64,000 nt of DNA from Endozoicomonas sp. SCSIO W0465 (GTDB lineage: Bacteria > Pseudomonadota > Gammaproteobacteria > Pseudomonadales > Endozoicomonadaceae). Within the stretch, counting starts at the first letter, position 1; each line of letters opens with the position of its first letter. A program made the position numbers and the translations under genes. Below the pieces are notes generated by a model. That model was not told the origin of the DNA. It saw nothing but the letters and a program-made list of their open reading frames with translations, and did not search any database. Of this stretch, positions 27,801-36,500 are shown piece after piece. The DNA lies in contig NZ_CP092417.1 of assembly GCF_023716865.1 (NCBI RefSeq), forward strand, positions 660,001-724,000, written 5' to 3'.

Positions 27801-29498
27801 GCTGGCAGAGCCGCCACTCAGACCCAGCAATTCCTGCTCCCGATCACCCGACAACAAAAAACCACCGGACTGCTGCTGAAACTGGCCACACACCAGTGTG
27901 ACCTGCTCAGGGGAATCACCATCAGGCCACCATTGGGGCTGGTCCACCAACAGGCAGGGTATGGCTGCCTGTCGCAAGCTGATGGATATATGGTCGTTAC
28001 GAGCGCCTTTTTTCAGCACCACCCCTTGGATTTTCGCCAGCACCTCAGGCGCCAGCAGCCAGTCACCGCCATGATCACAAAACAGGACGACGTTGTCAGG
28101 CAGACAGCTGTCGTCGATCGGACGATCAGTGGCCAGCGCCAACCCTGAGCCACAACCGTCACTGACCGGGGTTCCCTGATCCAGATAGCGGGAAGGAGAG
28201 GCGATGGAAAACTGGCTGCCGCCGGGCAGACGGGTAATCGGGCGCACCTGCAGAAACCAGACCCGGTTATCCTGATCAATGGCAAATTCAAAATCCACCG
28301 GCGACATCAGCGCATCTTCCAGTTTTTTCCCTCCCTGAACCAGACTGTCCAGAGTGTCTTTGCCAAGGGAGGCAGCTGCTTCAGTGTTACCGTCAAAGGT
28401 GGTCCACTCTTCGACATAGCCACCCTGTTCATTGGCGCGCAACACGAATCCACCATCAGGACTTCCGGGGTTGAAGACCGCCTCCCACTGCTTGCCGTTA
28501 CGCTTGATCTCATAACAGTGGGGAGTGATACCGTGCTGGCCGGACACCACCGCCTTGGGTTGCCCCGGTCCATACTCAATCACTAATGTGCTGTCCTCAA
28601 TGCCACGATAACTCATGGCCACCCCACCTACACGGCATGGAATGCACTGTTGCAGAATGATTGACATGCCTTGAGTGGCCTGTTGGGAAAACACAGCAGG
28701 ACGGTAGGCCGAAGCGAGTACCTGAAGACAGGTGGCTACAATATCTGCCTGGCCATGCACCACTGATTCGTACTTGCCGGCCTGGGCGTTACCAAACGAG
28801 TCCTCAGCCACGCCGGAGCTGCGCACGATAACCGGGCTATCGGGTTGTGTCAGGCCGGTGCGCAAATCCTCATAAACCGTGCGCAGGGTGTCGGCAATGG
28901 GAAGTGTCCGTATTTGCTGATAACAATCCGGCCCGGCAACAAACGAAGAGAGTGCTTCAAGCCAGCGCTGCTGTTGTTCCGATGGGTCTATTCTGGCTAT
29001 CCACCGTTTCATGGCCGCCAGACTGGTCGTTTTGGCCATTTCATCGGGAAACTCATGGCCATCCTCCAGCGTCGCCAGTAATGGGCGGACATCAAGCTGA
29101 ACATTTTCAAGCGCCTGCACGGTGTCCGTCTTAATGCAGCGAAACGGCGGAACGGATAATCCTGCATTCTGCATCAGGGCCAGGAACATCCCTTTCCCAC
29201 CCAACCCTTCCCGGCTTGGGATATTTTGGGAATGGACGTCCAACTGCGATTCGCTACAGTGTCTGATTTTTAATGGTATTGCATTGATTTTGCGGTCGGC
29301 ACAGCCAAGCTTTATCGTCGTATCGCTTCTGGTAGTCTGGTACTTTATTGGCGAAGAGAAGGCAGCGTGAGTATCTGAAATGACGGATGCTGGAGTTTCA
29401 CGGTTAGGGGTGCCAGCAGTTCCGGTATCAGGCAAAACTGTAAAGCCAGACCCTGTGTCAGAGTATCTACTAAAATCAGAGGGTGCATTTAACATCAT
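24852..29498 (-). CDS. PPDK-like ATP-grasp/His-swivel protein with DUF4116 array, copy 1
   Basis: 1548 residues. 1-95: Ser/Thr-rich leader without signal peptide. ~97-425: dikinase ATP-grasp domain, with GLGGKG (Lys102), IVRSSGVAEDSFG (Arg226), VDFEFAID (Glu404) and FLQVRP (Arg419). ~465-525: a phospho-His swivel-like domain where NDHISISLRQAAIPCL places His503 at the position of the phosphorylated His in the TSHxAI motif. ~640-1150: helical, unassigned. ~1160-1530: about twelve ~25-residue units (ExVxxAVxxNGxALxYASxxLRxD), the DUF4116 pattern. There is no PEP/pyruvate barrel, so it is not a PEP synthase; the layout recalls rifampin phosphotransferase (ATP-grasp plus His domain). Likely an ATP-dependent phosphotransferase effector; target unknown. 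Divergent from the ankyrin gene at 31838. Start: ATGATG after AGGGATTTTA. Confidence 0.85.
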   Translation of the reverse strand: MMLNAPSDFSRYSDTGSGFTVLPDTGTAGTPNRETPASVISDTHAAFSSPIKYQTTRSDTTIKLGCADRKINAIPLKIRHCSESQLDVHSQNIPSREGLGGKGMFLALMQNAGLSVPPFRCIKTDTVQALENVQLDVRPLLATLEDGHEFPDEMAKTTSLAAMKRWIARIDPSEQQQRWLEALSSFVAGPDCYQQIRTLPIADTLRTVYEDLRTGLTQPDSPVIVRSSGVAEDSFGNAQAGKYESVVHGQADIVATCLQVLASAYRPAVFSQQATQGMSIILQQCIPCRVGGVAMSYRGIEDSTLVIEYGPGQPKAVVSGQHGITPHCYEIKRNGKQWEAVFNPGSPDGGFVLRANEQGGYVEEWTTFDGNTEAAASLGKDTLDSLVQGGKKLEDALMSPVDFEFAIDQDNRVWFLQVRPITRLPGGSQFSIASPSRYLDQGTPVSDGCGSGLALATDRPIDDSCLPDNVVLFCDHGGDWLLAPEVLAKIQGVVLKKGARNDHISISLRQAAIPCLLVDQPQWWPDGDSPEQVTLVCGQFQQQSGGFLLSGDREQELLGLSGGSASPDYQTALATLQAWQPALPEKEPCVARWFSWLSEQNSRLLNFLGAERLVNLCLSKNGAVQLSMHPERRAILQGCVREIGNFMQETRAFLSGYEQFLMLGAAADPKLEQSYREEITALDQQLALLQAKVEQTLADVTRPFLSEGELPAPGSDFQQWRASCQLLKDHLQRLESVNSVQRIESVHELILWLHKCFLTRLWPVATASGQGKVSRIFAIKNYVATPLYVDIVDFSTSRKEPLFDNTCRDALRQFSAKSLTVLNMPDCTRLSIQLYEHACTIDLLEQADGGKQRTFRLCYSEALAGASKERRRGKLQRVWFLMFTLLQYQKNNGFNAPEIHFNEQTGQALFELTHLPAKKDLQRIFVDILSVLEELGNMDLLLESLNLDGSQTQWNMAAIRERLINPAFFSTNQFALEHIYWCFAYMKRKSLMSRCTHDRKIRHLVEAGLIFSKATSSEIEALLHDQSAEDRNTLLWHWLLSDPDKAMPVVNQYVNWLADETTALRLVSQNGHILKYLDPEIRNQRAIVFAAIKSHPEVIADVPEPFRNDVEMMTCALANAVNPADLIAFTGAELWSNPVLFRQLLTTAVENRASALSSGAMTAYLQQNPEFYRELLLLAMERAKDDAYRIYLSACKKNLLNGDPLYRKLALTILAQKKMGHLLEYFKDLNNDRDVVYAAVRSDPIALRYAGLELQADKQLVKEAVEKEGHVLEFASAELKDDKHIVLAAVSNDGTALKYASERLRADPEIVTAALTNTGRALKHVNEQFKHLQDYLQLAVNHRMISNAIVFFDAVLRGNKKLLTIAVSKASNNFQFATQELRDDEALARLAVQNNGAMLVYASSRLCNHKDVVWLAVRHNCMALEYASPELRDNEELVRLAVQDCGLALRFASERLKGCREVVELALQQNPLALQFASDACRNDPELVGMALQLDGNVLRYVGRSLQNEPWVISAAVNSIGAVAVRHIQRSLGLRADRVFSGQVKMGT

Positions 29499-29631
29499 TA
29501 AAATCCCTTTATATTGTTTAATATTTATTGGGTCATGACATTTGCCAGCCAGATATTATCAAATGCGTTTCATGCTGGCTGGCATGTCATCAATTATTCA
29601 AGTGTTGTCCTCGTCCCAAGCGTTCATAGGT

Positions 29632-29820
29632 TGTCGCAAAACCCTCCGAACACTCCGGACATCTCGTTCCCACGCTCTGCGTGGGAATGCATACTGATCC
29701 CGCCACAAAGACCATACTCGCATGAAGCCCCCGAAAACCCTGCCAGGCAGTAGCTCTTTCTCATGCTGCCAGATCCGTATGCATTCCCACGCGAAGCGTG
29801 GGAACGAGGGTTTTGCGACA
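29632..29820. repeat. REPIN-like inverted repeat element, copy A
   Basis: 189 bp bounded by TGTCGCAAAACCCTC and its exact reverse complement GAGGGTTTTGCGACA. Inside each end is a REP-like hairpin (CGTTCCCACGC...GCGTGGGAA) followed by ATGCAT, in opposite orientations (29663-29692 and 29779-29808). A matching element is at 38304-38492. It lies in the dikinase/ankyrin divergent intergenic region. Confidence 0.88.
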
Positions 29821-30043
29821 GCCTCGTCACCCTGGAGTTAGACAATTACGGTCGCAAAATGTTCACTGATTATGTGTTTTATTTTTCCAGCGACTCCAGG
29901 CAATCCGGGCCTATACCACTAGAAAGAACGGTAAGGTCATTCGGATGATGAGGCTACGTTCCATTAAGAAGTTGATAGCCTGTTTCTGTTGACACAAAAA
30001 CAAGGAATGGGGCTTTTATGAAAAATAAATACACGAAAGGAAC

Positions 30044-31667
30044 TATGGAATGGGTGAAAGTCTCATATTGATCACACCCACAGGCCTTGAGCTACAGCAA
30101 ACAGACGTAACACCAAATTTTTCAAACTGAATGGAGAGCAGCCAAACACAGCTATGATTCTAACAGCAAACAAAGAGTCAACTGTGAGAGGCCGCTCCGA
30201 TGGAAGTATGTCAGCCACTAACCAAAGTCGCCAATGATTCCTGTCCTGCTATTGACCAACTGCAGCAAAAACTGACCCTACTTCGTCAGTCCAATAATCC
30301 AATCCAGCATTTTGAGGATCATGAAAACGAGATTCACTCCCTCTTTATTCAGGCGGAGCGAGAAATACTGGCAGAAGAACTGCAAAAATTAGACATCAAT
30401 AAAGCTTCTATCGAAGTGAATGGGGTCGTGTATCACCAGGCATTACGCAGCTATCAAACCTACCAGTCAGCAGCAGGACCTGTCCGGGTATTGCGCAGCC
30501 TCTACCGCAATGCCGGGGATAAGTGCATTGTCCCTTTAGAGCTCAAGGCTGGCGTTGTAGAAGGCTACTGGTTACCAAAGGCTGCGAAGCAAGCAGCATG
30601 GATGGTTGCCCAGTTGCCGCCCGCGGACGTAAAAAGCTTACTCGATCTAATGGGGAATATGTCACCCTCAACCAGCTCTCTGGCACGTCTTCCCAAAAAA
30701 CTCAACGAACAATGGGAGCAGCACCTTGACCCTTTCGAGACCCTTCTCGCGGAGAATCTCACAGTACCGCCTGACGCGGTGACGGTAGCTGCTTCCCTTG
30801 ACGGTGTGATGCTACCAATGAAAGACGGCAAGCGTCAGGAGAAACGTGAAAAGAGTGTTGCTGATGGCAAACGTACCCGAGGGCCAGCAGGTTGTCAGGA
30901 GGCCAGTTGTGGAACACTGTCGTTTTACGATGACCAGGGAGATCGCCTCTCTACGATCAGGATGGGACGAATGCCTGAAAGCAAGAAAGCGACATTGAAA
31001 AAATCCCTTTCAAACCTTCTGGATAAGGTGCTTCAGCAAAAGCCAAATCTGACTCTGGTCAAAGTGGCAGATGGAGCCCGGGACAATTGGACATACTTCA
31101 CCAAAGAGCTACCGGAGGGAGAAGAAATTGTTGATTATTACCATGCGGCAGAACACCTGAAGAAGGCATTTGACCTGGCTTACGGTGAAAATAGCGCGAA
31201 GTCCAAAGAGAAATTCAGCACCTACCGACATATCCTGAAGGAGGAGCCGGGTGGGGTTGAAAAAATAATCAAGGCACTGGCTTACCAGCATAGCAAGCAT
31301 CCCCGCCGATCGAAATTAAAGACAGAGTTAAAGTACTTCAGAAAAAACCGGTTACGGATGAATTATGCAGAACACCTGTCGCGCAACCTGCCCATAGGCT
31401 CAGGGGTCATTGAGGCGTCCTGTAAAACGCTGGTTACACAGCGAATGAAGTGTTCGGGAATGCGTTGGCGGTGTCCCGGGGGGCAAGGCATTCTGACACT
31501 CAGGTCACTAATTCAAAGTGGTTGGTTCGACTGTGGCTGGATGCTGCTGTCGGTAACGTACCGGGCCAAGGTAAATATGGTCAGTGATAATGTGATTCCA
31601 TTTTCATCAGGGAAGGGTAATATTGAACGTTAGTACTCATCAATATGAGACTTTCACCCTATGGAAT
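30044..31667 (+). mobile_element. Complete ISKra4-type insertion sequence
   Basis: Element 30052-31659 (1,608 bp) with perfect 20-bp terminal inverted repeats: GGGTGAAAGTCTCATATTGA at the left and its reverse complement at the right. The 8-bp target duplication TATGGAAT flanks it (30044-30051, 31660-31667). The paralogous intergenic region near 38,810-38,820 has a single TATGGAAT with continuous flanks, i.e. the empty site. It encodes one full-length transposase. Confidence 0.96.
30200..31633 (+). CDS. ISKra4-family transposase
   Basis: 477 residues, full length. The DDE-type catalytic positions are plausible at Asp of ASLDGVML, Asp of KVADGARDNW and Glu of IGSGVIEASCK. The C-terminal signature PIGSGVIEASCKTLVTQRMK and SGMRWRCPGGQGILTLRSL is typical of the ISKra4 family. 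GAGAGG precedes the ATG. The intact frame and perfect inverted repeats suggest it may still be mobile. Confidence 0.93.
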   Translation: MEVCQPLTKVANDSCPAIDQLQQKLTLLRQSNNPIQHFEDHENEIHSLFIQAEREILAEELQKLDINKASIEVNGVVYHQALRSYQTYQSAAGPVRVLRSLYRNAGDKCIVPLELKAGVVEGYWLPKAAKQAAWMVAQLPPADVKSLLDLMGNMSPSTSSLARLPKKLNEQWEQHLDPFETLLAENLTVPPDAVTVAASLDGVMLPMKDGKRQEKREKSVADGKRTRGPAGCQEASCGTLSFYDDQGDRLSTIRMGRMPESKKATLKKSLSNLLDKVLQQKPNLTLVKVADGARDNWTYFTKELPEGEEIVDYYHAAEHLKKAFDLAYGENSAKSKEKFSTYRHILKEEPGGVEKIIKALAYQHSKHPRRSKLKTELKYFRKNRLRMNYAEHLSRNLPIGSGVIEASCKTLVTQRMKCSGMRWRCPGGQGILTLRSLIQSGWFDCGWMLLSVTYRAKVNMVSDNVIPFSSGKGNIER

Positions 31668-31837
31668 AAGTCACTGGTCTGAGTGCAAGAAGAGAGTAAT
31701 TAACCCTCTTTAATGCCCTAAATGTAAAGCATATCAGGGGTAACTTCAGAGTCTGTCATAAAGTGCTGCTCTGCAACCTTTTATGATACCTCTGAATGTT
31801 TCATCAATTTTCCTGAATACAACCTGGGATCTAAACG

Positions 31838-33169
31838 ATGTTAGCCAGTCCAACCGGAACGTCCCCGGCAACCAGCGTGCCTTCAGTTGCCATCGAAATA
31901 AACCCTCCCTGTCAATCCGAAAGAGAGAATCCGGGTGCGGGTCGCTTCGCAAACCACTCGGTAGGTAACCTGCCATTACCCGATTTTCCTCCTCCGAGCT
32001 ATTCATCTTTGTCCCCGACTAGCGCTGACGCATCAGCAACGCCCGTCAGTGATCGGGAAATTAATGACGCCACAGCTCAATCTTCAGCACTGCATTTTGC
32101 AAATGACAGGACCAAGGCGACATCCGGCTCACAACCTGCACCACTGTATGAACTGGGAATATGCGACAATGAGTTTGATAGCCGAATGGCAGCAGCTTGC
32201 TTATCGGGGGATATAAAAGAAGTGGATGCACTGCTGGATATTCGCCCTACGGGGATACACCGTGTTCAAAAGTATCCTGGCGAGCCATTTGCAATGCACC
32301 CACTGCATTTGGCAGCCAAAGAGAACAATACGGACCTTATAGCATCCCTTTGCGAAAAGTCTGAGATCCCGATTAATGTAATTACTCATGATGGACAGAC
32401 TCCCCTTATGATGGCAGCCGCTAAAAATCTGGAGGCGATGAAGTTATTATTGAAGCATCCCAGGATTGACATCAATGCCCAAAATAATGCTAAACAGACT
32501 GCCCTTTTGATTGGCATCATTCATAAAAACGCAGAAGCAGTAAGCCTGCTATTGGACCATGGAGCCAATATTAAAACACGTACTGACAAACTTCATAATA
32601 CTTTGCTATATGCTGCCATTGCTGGTGATAAAGCGCTTAATGAGAATATTGACGAACAGCATAACACCGCAGTACTGGAGCTGCTATTAAACAGGGGCTG
32701 CGACCCAAATAAAAAACTCTGTTCTATAGGGGGTATAACTCCACTTCATGTAGCGGCACATTTTGAAGACATTGGTAGCATAGACCTGTTAATTGCACAT
32801 GGCGCAGATGTTAGGAAAAAAAGTAACAGAGGCGCTGCTCCAATGCACTTTGCTGCTCTCACTAAAAATATCGAAGTGGTTAAGAGATTATTACAACATG
32901 GTGCAACATTGGAAGATCAGGCTGGGGGGATTGACCGCCGATTTTACTTAAAACGCGTAGGTTTAGGGATGAAACAAATTCAAGATCCTAAAACCAGAGA
33001 CGAGTTACGCGCTAATTTAGACTATCAGGATGCATGGGAGAGAGCAGGAAACGGCTGTTATGGTACACCATTATCATTTCTGAAAAATGAAGATCATGGA
33101 ATTTTAAGAGCAATGGAGAATGAACAAATAATGTTGAGAAAAAATCCATTGCCTGAGAAACAGCAATAG
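31838..33169 (+). CDS. Ankyrin-repeat protein, cassette 1
   Basis: 443 residues. ~1-105 is Ser/Pro/Thr-rich and disordered, and includes a PPSY motif (52-55, within DFPPPSYSSL), the PPxY type bound by eukaryotic WW domains. Residues ~115-370 form about seven ankyrin repeats (for example TPLMMAAAKNLEAMKLLLKHP, ITPLHVAAHFEDIGSIDLL, APMHFAALTKNIEVVKRLL). A short helical tail follows. No signal peptide. The first ~27 residues are identical to those of the ankyrin gene at 38989, although the repeats have diverged; the shared leader could be a secretion signal. Divergent from dikinase-like copy 1; its upstream region was split by the ISKra4 element, which may separate it from its promoter. Confidence 0.9.
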   Translation: MLASPTGTSPATSVPSVAIEINPPCQSERENPGAGRFANHSVGNLPLPDFPPPSYSSLSPTSADASATPVSDREINDATAQSSALHFANDRTKATSGSQPAPLYELGICDNEFDSRMAAACLSGDIKEVDALLDIRPTGIHRVQKYPGEPFAMHPLHLAAKENNTDLIASLCEKSEIPINVITHDGQTPLMMAAAKNLEAMKLLLKHPRIDINAQNNAKQTALLIGIIHKNAEAVSLLLDHGANIKTRTDKLHNTLLYAAIAGDKALNENIDEQHNTAVLELLLNRGCDPNKKLCSIGGITPLHVAAHFEDIGSIDLLIAHGADVRKKSNRGAAPMHFAALTKNIEVVKRLLQHGATLEDQAGGIDRRFYLKRVGLGMKQIQDPKTRDELRANLDYQDAWERAGNGCYGTPLSFLKNEDHGILRAMENEQIMLRKNPLPEKQQ

Positions 33170-33303
33170 CAATTATCTCCGTTCAGTTTGTCGATTACCT
33201 TAAACAGCCCGGATAGCTGCCGGATCATACATTCATTGGAAGATAAGATCCGGTATGCTTGCTCATCGGAATATCCGATCTATGGAAGAGAGCTTGCTGA
33301 TAA

Positions 33304-33479
33304 TCAAAATTGGCTCTTGTAGGATTTCAGACTGCTACTGGGTTGAACATTGCTGAAGCCCTTTATCTACAAAGGTTGTCAGCATATTGTCCGGTAATGT
33401 TGCTCAATCCTTGTTTTTCGTGACCTACAGTCAGTTTTCACTGTAGAGCAGTTCGTAATCAAAATAGAGCCTCAAAATT
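33304..33479. mobile_element. 160-bp MITE (copy B) with 8-bp target duplication
   Basis: Element 33312-33471, same sequence as 24249-24408 by direct comparison, flanked by TCAAAATT on both sides (33304-33311, 33472-33479). The target differs from that of copy A, so these are independent insertions and not part of the segmental duplication. Located between ankyrin gene 1 and the 3' end of dikinase-like copy 2. Confidence 0.94.
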
Positions 33480-33538
33480 TTATTCAAATAATTACCTCAT
33501 CTCTCTTTTTCATAAGAAGTAAATCTTATTGAACCATT

Positions 33539-36500
33539 TTATTCAATTGCCAGGGACTTCCGGGCAATGGATTGTTGAATATGCCTTACAGCAACAGACC
33601 CGATACTGTTTACGGCTGCAGTCAAGACCCAGCGCTGGTTTTGCAAAAAACGTCCAACATACCGCAGGACATTGCCATCAAGCTCCAAGGCCATGCCGAC
33701 CAGTTCTGGATCATTGCGACAGGCATCACTGGCAAACTGTAGTGCCAGCGGATTTTGTTGCAGGGCAAGTCTGACCACTTCCGGATTATTCCTGAGCCGT
33801 TCACTGGCAAACTCCAGTACCAAACCGCAATCTTGCACTGCCAGCTTGACCAGTTCTTCATTGTCCTGCAAGTCCGGGCTGGCATACTCAAGTGCCATAC
33901 CATTTTTTTGAACGGCCAGCCGGACAGTAGGCTCATGACCACGCAGCCTGCAACTGGCAAACTTGAGCAGTATACCGTTACCTTGCACCGCCTGCTGCGC
34001 CAATGCTTCATCATCTCTTAGTCCATGACTGGCGTATTCAAAGCTATTGGGGTCTATTGACACGGCAATGGTTAATAATTCCTTATTGCCACGCTGAACC
34101 ACATCAAGATAACGACGAATAGTGTGTTGAGAATCATGATGACGAACAGCCAATCGAAGGTAATAGGGGTCCTGTTTGAATGGCTTAGCGGCAAACTCCA
34201 GGGCATGGGCCGCATGTTCCAGTGCTGCTTTAATAATTTTCGGATCTGCTCTTAATCGTTCACTGGCGAATGCCAAGGCAATGCCATTATTTCTGACGGC
34301 TGCCAGTACAATCTCTTCATCATCCCTGAGTTCTTCACTGGCAAATTGCAGAACTAACCCCATTTTTTCGACAGCTTCTTTGACTAATGCTTTATCTGCT
34401 TGAAATTGAGCTCCGGCATATTCTAACGCGAAGGGGTGAGAGCGAACTGCAGCATACACTACCTCCTGATCGTTCATTAAATCCGAAAAATATTTCAGAT
34501 GCCGACCGAAAGTTTTTTGCGCTAATATCGTTAAGGCCAGTTTTCGATCAAGAGGATCGTCCTTAAGCAGGTTTTCCCTGTAAGCGCTGAGAGGTATTTT
34601 GTACGAATTATCTTTTGCTTGCTCAATGGCTAACAGAACAAGTTCTTTATAGAATTCAGAATTTTGTTCCAGATACGCAGTTATAGCGTCAGAGGAAAGA
34701 GCAGATGCTTTGTTTTCAACCGCTGTGGTTAACAACTGACGGAAAAGCACAGGATTTGCCCACAGTTCTGCCCCTATTAGAGTAATCAAGCCTTCAGGAT
34801 CTACTGCATTTGCCAACGCATAATTCATCATTTCCAAATCGTTTCTAAAGGATTCCGGCCCTTCGGCAATGATTTCAGGATGGCTTTTGATAGCTGCAAA
34901 AACAATGGTCCGCTGGTTGCGGATTTCAGGGGCAAGGTGTTTAAGGATGCGGCCATTTTGGGACACCAGACGCAGGGCCATTGTCTCGTCAGCTAACCAG
35001 TTAACAGATTGCTCAACCAGAGGCCTGGCTTTGGCTGGATCAGAAAGTAACCAATGCCAAAGTAATGTATTTCTGCCTGTTTCTGGTTGATCTTCCAGCA
35101 AGGATTCAATCTCACTGATGGAAGTGGAAGGTTGGGAAAAGATCAGTGCCGCTTCCACCAGGTGGCGGATTGCCCTATCTTGGGTGCAGCGGCTCATCAG
35201 TGATTTTCCCTCCATGTAAGCGGAGCACCAGTAAAGATGCTCCAGGGCAAATCGATTGGTTGCAGAGAAAGCTGGATTATTCAGCCGTTCCCTGATCGCA
35301 GCCATATTCCATTGCGTCTGACTTTCATCCAGATTCAATGACCGCAAAAGAATGTCCAGATTGTCCAGGTTATCCAATACACTCAGAATGTCCACAAACA
35401 TCTGCTGCAGGTCTTTTCTGGCAGGAAGGTGAGTGAATTCAAAAAGGACCTGGCCTGTCTGTTCATTGAAATGGACTTCCCGGGCATTGAAACCGCAATT
35501 TTTCTGATATTGAGACAGTGTTTGTGCCAAAAACCACACTCGCTGTAACTTTCCACGTCGGCGTTCTTTCGATTCCCCGGACAATGGCTCTGAATAACAC
35601 AATCGCAAGGTCCGCTGTTTGCCACTGTCGGCCTGTTCTAACAGGTCGATAGTACAGGCATGATGCTGGAGCTGGATCGATAACCGGGTACAATCTGGCA
35701 GATTGAGAACGGTCAAGCTTTTGGCAGAAAATTGCCTGAGTGCGTCACGACATGTGTTGTCGAATAATGGCTGCTTCTGAGATACTGAAAAGTCAACAAT
35801 ATCAAAACATTTGGGCTTTACTCCATGATACGCGTTGGTAAACATTCTGCTCAGTTTACCCTGCCCTGAAGCAGCGGCCACGGGCCAGAGCCTGGCAAGA
35901 AAACATTTGTGCAACCATAGAATCAGTTCATGGACACTCTCGATGCGCTGTACAGAATTGACCGACTCAAGCCGTTGCAGGCGGTCTTTCAATAACTGGC
36001 AGCTGGCCCGCCATTGTTGAAAATCTGAACCCGGAGCAGGTAACTCCCCTTCAGACAGGAACGGCCTGGTGACATCGGCCAGTGTTTGTTCAACCTTTGC
36101 CTGCAGCAACGCCAGTTGCTGATCAAGCGCTGTTATCTCCTCACGATATGGTTGCTCGAGTTTTGGATCTGCGGCTGCGCCCAGCATTAAAAACTGTGCG
36201 TAGCCGGAGAGAAAAGCCCGGGTCTCTTGCATAAAGTTGCCGATCTCCCGGACACAGCCTTGCAAAATCGCCCGTCGTTCGGGGTGCATGCTCAGTTGGA
36301 CTGTGCCACTTTTCGACAAACAGAGATTGACCAGTCGCTCCGCTCCGAGAAAGTTCAGCAGCCTGGAATTTTGCTCGCCCAGCCAAGAGAACCGGCGTGC
36401 GACACAGGGTTCTTTTTCTGGCAGCGCAGGTTGCCATGCCTGCAGGGTCGCCAACGCAGTTTGATAATCGGGGCTGGCAGAGCCGCCACTCAGACCCAAC

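Noticed and set aside
27555..28148. Plus-strand 197-codon ORF conserved in all three dikinase-like copies
   Set aside because: Conservation follows from near-identity of the sense gene on the other strand. No ribosome binding site or independent signal.
24852..29498. Annotation as PEP synthase or pyruvate phosphate dikinase
   Set aside because: Only the ATP-grasp and swivel-like parts are present; the PEP/pyruvate barrel is missing and DUF4116 repeats take its place.
29624..29845. Small ORFs across the REPIN-like elements (also 38270-38623)
   Set aside because: They arise from the inverted repeat and appear in both strands of both copies; no ribosome binding sites.
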